Assembly (NCBI RefSeq): GCF_001425325.1 | Contig: NZ_LMEH01000002.1 | Span: forward strand, 649,109-713,108 | Reading direction: 5' to 3' | DNA length: 64,000 nucleotides | Source of the DNA: Leifsonia sp. Root1293 | GTDB taxonomy: Bacteria; Actinomycetota; Actinomycetes; Actinomycetales; Microbacteriaceae | Program-made: the position numbers and the translations under genes | Shown: positions 61,637 through 64,000 of the stretch, one piece after another | How positions within the stretch are numbered: position 1 is the first letter of the stretch | Layout: the number at the start of each line of letters is the position of its first letter | The notes under the pieces: model-generated | The model's database searches: none | The model's input: the letters and a program-made list of their open reading frames with translations, nothing else | What the model was told of the DNA's origin: nothing

Positions 61637-62970
61637 GGCGCGGCACCCGACGCCTTCTCGCGGCACTCGCGACGACCGCGGCCCTCATCGTCGTGCCCGC
61701 CCTTCCGGCGGCGGCCGTCGACGGACCCGGCCTCTGGTACGTGGACGCCTTCCACCTCCCCGATGCCTGGGCAGCGGGGTACACGGGGGAGGGCGTCACC
61801 GTCGCCGTCATCGACTCGCAGATCCACCCGGACATCCCCGCGCTCGAGGGCGCCGGCCTCACCGTGCGTGAGCCGTCGTTCTGCGCCGACGACGACGGCG
61901 CGGCCTACCCGGCCACCACGGATTCCCTGACCGCGAAGCACGGGACCAACACGGCGTCGTACGTCGTGGGAAACGGCACAGCGGCTGACGGCGAGCTCGG
62001 CGTCTTCGGTGCGGCGCCCGGAGCCGAACTGCTCTACTACAACGCCCTGATCAGCCCGCCGACCGCCGACGGGATCCAGTTCGACGGCCGGTGCGATCCT
62101 GTCGACGATCCGACGGGGAACACCACCATCGAAGCTGTCGACGCTGCCATCGACGATGGTGCCGACATCATCTCCATCTCCCTGGCGATCGACTGGGACC
62201 AGGACTGGACGCCCACGATCCTGCGTGCGAACGAGGCCGGAGTGGTGATCCTCGTCGGCCTTCCCGACGTGATCGGCCAGCCGGACGGACTCGCCCGTGC
62301 CAACAGCGTCGTCGCGGTGCAGGCGATCGGCGCCGACGGTGCGGCGCTCGCCACGGACGGGGTCCCGAACACCTTCGAGAAGGTCACGGTGGCCAACGCC
62401 GGCGTGGATCTGCTCGTGCAGGGATCGAGCGCGGGCACTCCTGAGGCTGAGAAGAACTGGACCGACCAGTCCCTCGCCAATGGAACCTCCATCGCCACCC
62501 CGCTGACCGCCGGCTTCCTCGCCGTCGTCAAGCAGAAGTACCCGAAGGCGACGGGCAACCAGCTCATCCAGACGCTCATCCATAACACGGGCGGTGGAAA
62601 CCCCGAGCTGACCAGTGACAACACCTACGGCTACGGCGTCGCGTCGCTGACCACCATGCTGCAGGTCGACCCCACGACCTACCCCGACGTGAACCCGTTG
62701 ATCCTCGACGGTGCGGATGCCTACCCCGCCGCCGCCGAGTTCGACGCGGCATCGTCTGCAGAGCCGTCCGAGTCCGCATCGGAGTCCCCGACCGCACCGG
62801 CAGCGGCATCCGACGACGACGCGTCGGGTCTCTCCGTGCCCCTGGTCGTGACCATCGCCGTCGTCGGCATCCTGGTGCTCGCCGGGCTCATCGTTCTCAT
62901 CGTGGTGCTCGCGCGTCGTCGCCCGAGCACGCCTTCTCCGGCCGCCGGCCACACCCAGACAGGAGCATGA
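61633..62970 (+). CDS. Second mycosin-like S8 protease with altered oxyanion residue
   Basis: This 445-residue protein has a signal peptide, Asp61 ('VAVIDSQIHPD'), His103 ('KHGTNTASYVVG') and Ser286 ('NGTSIATPLTAGF'). The oxyanion Asn, present as 'ASAGN' in the other mycosin, is replaced here by Asp212 ('LVGLPDVIG'), so activity may be low. A Ser/Ala-rich linker leads to one C-terminal helix ('LVVTIAVVGILVLAGLIVLIVVLA') and a short basic tail, the MycP topology. It overlaps both neighbours by ATGA, within the WXG operon, and may act on these substrates. Confidence 0.88.
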   Translation: MRRGTRRLLAALATTAALIVVPALPAAAVDGPGLWYVDAFHLPDAWAAGYTGEGVTVAVIDSQIHPDIPALEGAGLTVREPSFCADDDGAAYPATTDSLTAKHGTNTASYVVGNGTAADGELGVFGAAPGAELLYYNALISPPTADGIQFDGRCDPVDDPTGNTTIEAVDAAIDDGADIISISLAIDWDQDWTPTILRANEAGVVILVGLPDVIGQPDGLARANSVVAVQAIGADGAALATDGVPNTFEKVTVANAGVDLLVQGSSAGTPEAEKNWTDQSLANGTSIATPLTAGFLAVVKQKYPKATGNQLIQTLIHNTGGGNPELTSDNTYGYGVASLTTMLQVDPTTYPDVNPLILDGADAYPAAAEFDAASSAEPSESASESPTAPAAASDDDASGLSVPLVVTIAVVGILVLAGLIVLIVVLARRRPSTPSPAAGHTQTGA

Positions 62971-62972
62971 CC

Positions 62973-64000
62973 ATGGGCAAGTACGAAGACCAGCTCGCAG
63001 CAATGGGATCGGGCACCGACTGGAACATCGAGAAGCTCCAGACCCTGTCGCTCGCCCTCAGCACGCTGCAGCGCACCATGGCGAGCCTCGCGGCATCCCC
63101 CGGTTGGAAGGGAACGTCGGCAGACGACGCCTCGGAGGTCTTCCAGCAGCTGAAGAAGAACTTCACCGTGGTCGAGGACGCCGTCACCCGCATCGGGACG
63201 ACCGTCTCCAACGCGAACGCGGCCAGGGCCGCTGCCGCATCGTCGTCGTCGGATCTGCCATCGTCGAAGGTCGACTCCTTCTGGCGCACAGCCGTCACCG
63301 CCGGATCCACCGTCGTGCACCCGGTGCTCGGCCCGCTGGCCTCGGACACGGCCCTCGACGTGATCGAGGGATTCCTCGGCAACCAGCGCGAGGAGGCGGC
63401 GAAGAAGAAGGTCGAGAGCCTCGGAAGCACACTCGAGGAGCACCGGGCAGAACTCCAGGAGAGCCAGGCCGCCCTCCGAGGCGTCGCTCCCGTCATGATC
63501 ACCGATGTCGACATCCCGAAGGACGACGGCCCCACCGGCCCGACCATGCCCGGCGGCAGCAACCCGGGTGGGCCCGGCTATCCCGGCGGTGGAAGCAACC
63601 CCGGCGGCGGCAGCCACCCCGGTGTCGGTTCCCCCACGGGGTCCCACCCCGGCGGCCAGGTCGGAACGATCATCCGCACCCCCGACTTCCCGGGACCCGA
63701 CGGCCCGACGACGGAGGGTCCGGACTGGATCGACCCGACTCCGATCGACCCCGTGTACGAGACCCCGGACCTGGTGTTCGACCCGACCACCCCCTCGGTC
63801 GATGACGGCGGACCCGGATACATCCCCGGCGGACCCGGTGGGTCCGGCGGTTCGGGTGGATCCGGTGGTTCGGGCGTCGGAACCCCGGGCGGCCTGGGGG
63901 GATCGACGGGTTCCGGTGGACCCTCGCCCCTGGGCTCGGGCGTGATCGGCGGCGGCGCCGGTGCGGCCCTGCTCGCAGGCTCCAAGCTCGCGGGCGGATC
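62973..64000 (+). CDS. WXG-like Gly/Pro-rich type VII-associated protein, 3' end cut by window
   Basis: The visible 342 residues start with a helical domain containing W-K-G in a turn ('AASPGWKGTSADDASEVFQQL'), then a long helix with 'EEHRAELQESQAALRG', and from about residue 180 a Gly/Pro/Asn-rich region without fixed structure. There is no signal peptide. This layout fits a long WXG-type substrate or an LXG/PPE-like protein with a C-terminal domain beyond the window. ATG 62973 is seven bases after 'aggag'; ATG 62967, overlapping the previous stop, is an alternative. The stop is not in the window. Confidence 0.82.
   Translation, partial: MGKYEDQLAAMGSGTDWNIEKLQTLSLALSTLQRTMASLAASPGWKGTSADDASEVFQQLKKNFTVVEDAVTRIGTTVSNANAARAAAASSSSDLPSSKVDSFWRTAVTAGSTVVHPVLGPLASDTALDVIEGFLGNQREEAAKKKVESLGSTLEEHRAELQESQAALRGVAPVMITDVDIPKDDGPTGPTMPGGSNPGGPGYPGGGSNPGGGSHPGVGSPTGSHPGGQVGTIIRTPDFPGPDGPTTEGPDWIDPTPIDPVYETPDLVFDPTTPSVDDGGPGYIPGGPGGSGGSGGSGGSGVGTPGGLGGSTGSGGPSPLGSGVIGGGAGAALLAGSKLAGG

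Overview
The window is high-GC actinobacterial DNA. It most resembles Microbacteriaceae (Leifsonia/Microbacterium-like). The reasons are very GC-rich codons, frequent GTG starts, ATGA/GTGA stop-start overlaps, many 'ggatgcc/gcatcc' words, and an interspersed palindromic repeat built on 'ggtcgagtag ... tatcgagacc / ggtctcgata ... ctactcgacc'. This assignment is inferred from sequence style and gene families. No rRNA, tRNA, CRISPR array, transposase or phage gene was seen.

Region 1 (1-24 kb) is a nitrogen/carbon catabolism island. It starts with a truncated APC permease and a cystine-type amino-acid ABC importer, then a 0.64-kb repeat cluster. A semialdehyde dehydrogenase follows, then a GntR regulator paired with a Cache-domain protein. 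Divergent from the regulator is a tightly coupled operon of class III CoA-transferase, glutaryl-CoA dehydrogenase and aldehyde dehydrogenase, which looks like a glutarate (C5 dicarboxylate) route. Next come an omega-aminotransferase and a CoA-acylating malonate/methylmalonate-semialdehyde dehydrogenase, divergent from a PucR-type regulator. Then there is a Pot-type polyamine importer operon with a cupin and a PuuB-like FAD oxidoreductase. Together these genes could take up diamines or omega-amino acids, deaminate them to semialdehydes, and pass them to acyl-CoAs.

Region 2 (22-31.4 kb) holds a RamB-type regulator of acetate metabolism, two paralogous small lipoproteins, an isochorismatase-fold hydrolase, a YtcJ-type amidohydrolase, an SRPBCC protein, and the glyoxylate shunt genes aceA and aceB. 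A TTCTTCT/AGAAGA dyad occurs upstream of both the regulator and aceA.

Region 3 (31.5-40 kb) is accessory. It carries a GNAT acetyltransferase, two Pr6Pr-type membrane proteins around a flavin amine oxidase whose domain order looks circularly permuted, an MFS exporter with a divergent ArsR-like regulator, and a DNA photolyase.

Region 4 (40-64 kb) is a type VII (ESX-like) secretion and signalling locus. One strand carries an FHA protein, a membrane Ser/Thr kinase, a 2022-residue anchored multi-Ig/Fn3 protein, MoxR, DUF58, a transglutaminase-like protein lacking its Cys and His, a membrane FHA protein, a PP2C phosphatase and a protein with a five-fold 'DERTVIVDR' array. The opposite strand carries mycP-eccB-eccD. 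Beyond a divergent promoter lie two WXG100 proteins, a small helical protein, a second mycosin-like protein, and the start of a WXG/Gly-Pro-rich protein cut by the window end. EccC and EccE are not in the window. The kinase, phosphatase and FHA readers next to a phospho-acceptor-like repeat suggest phosphothreonine control of this secretion system.
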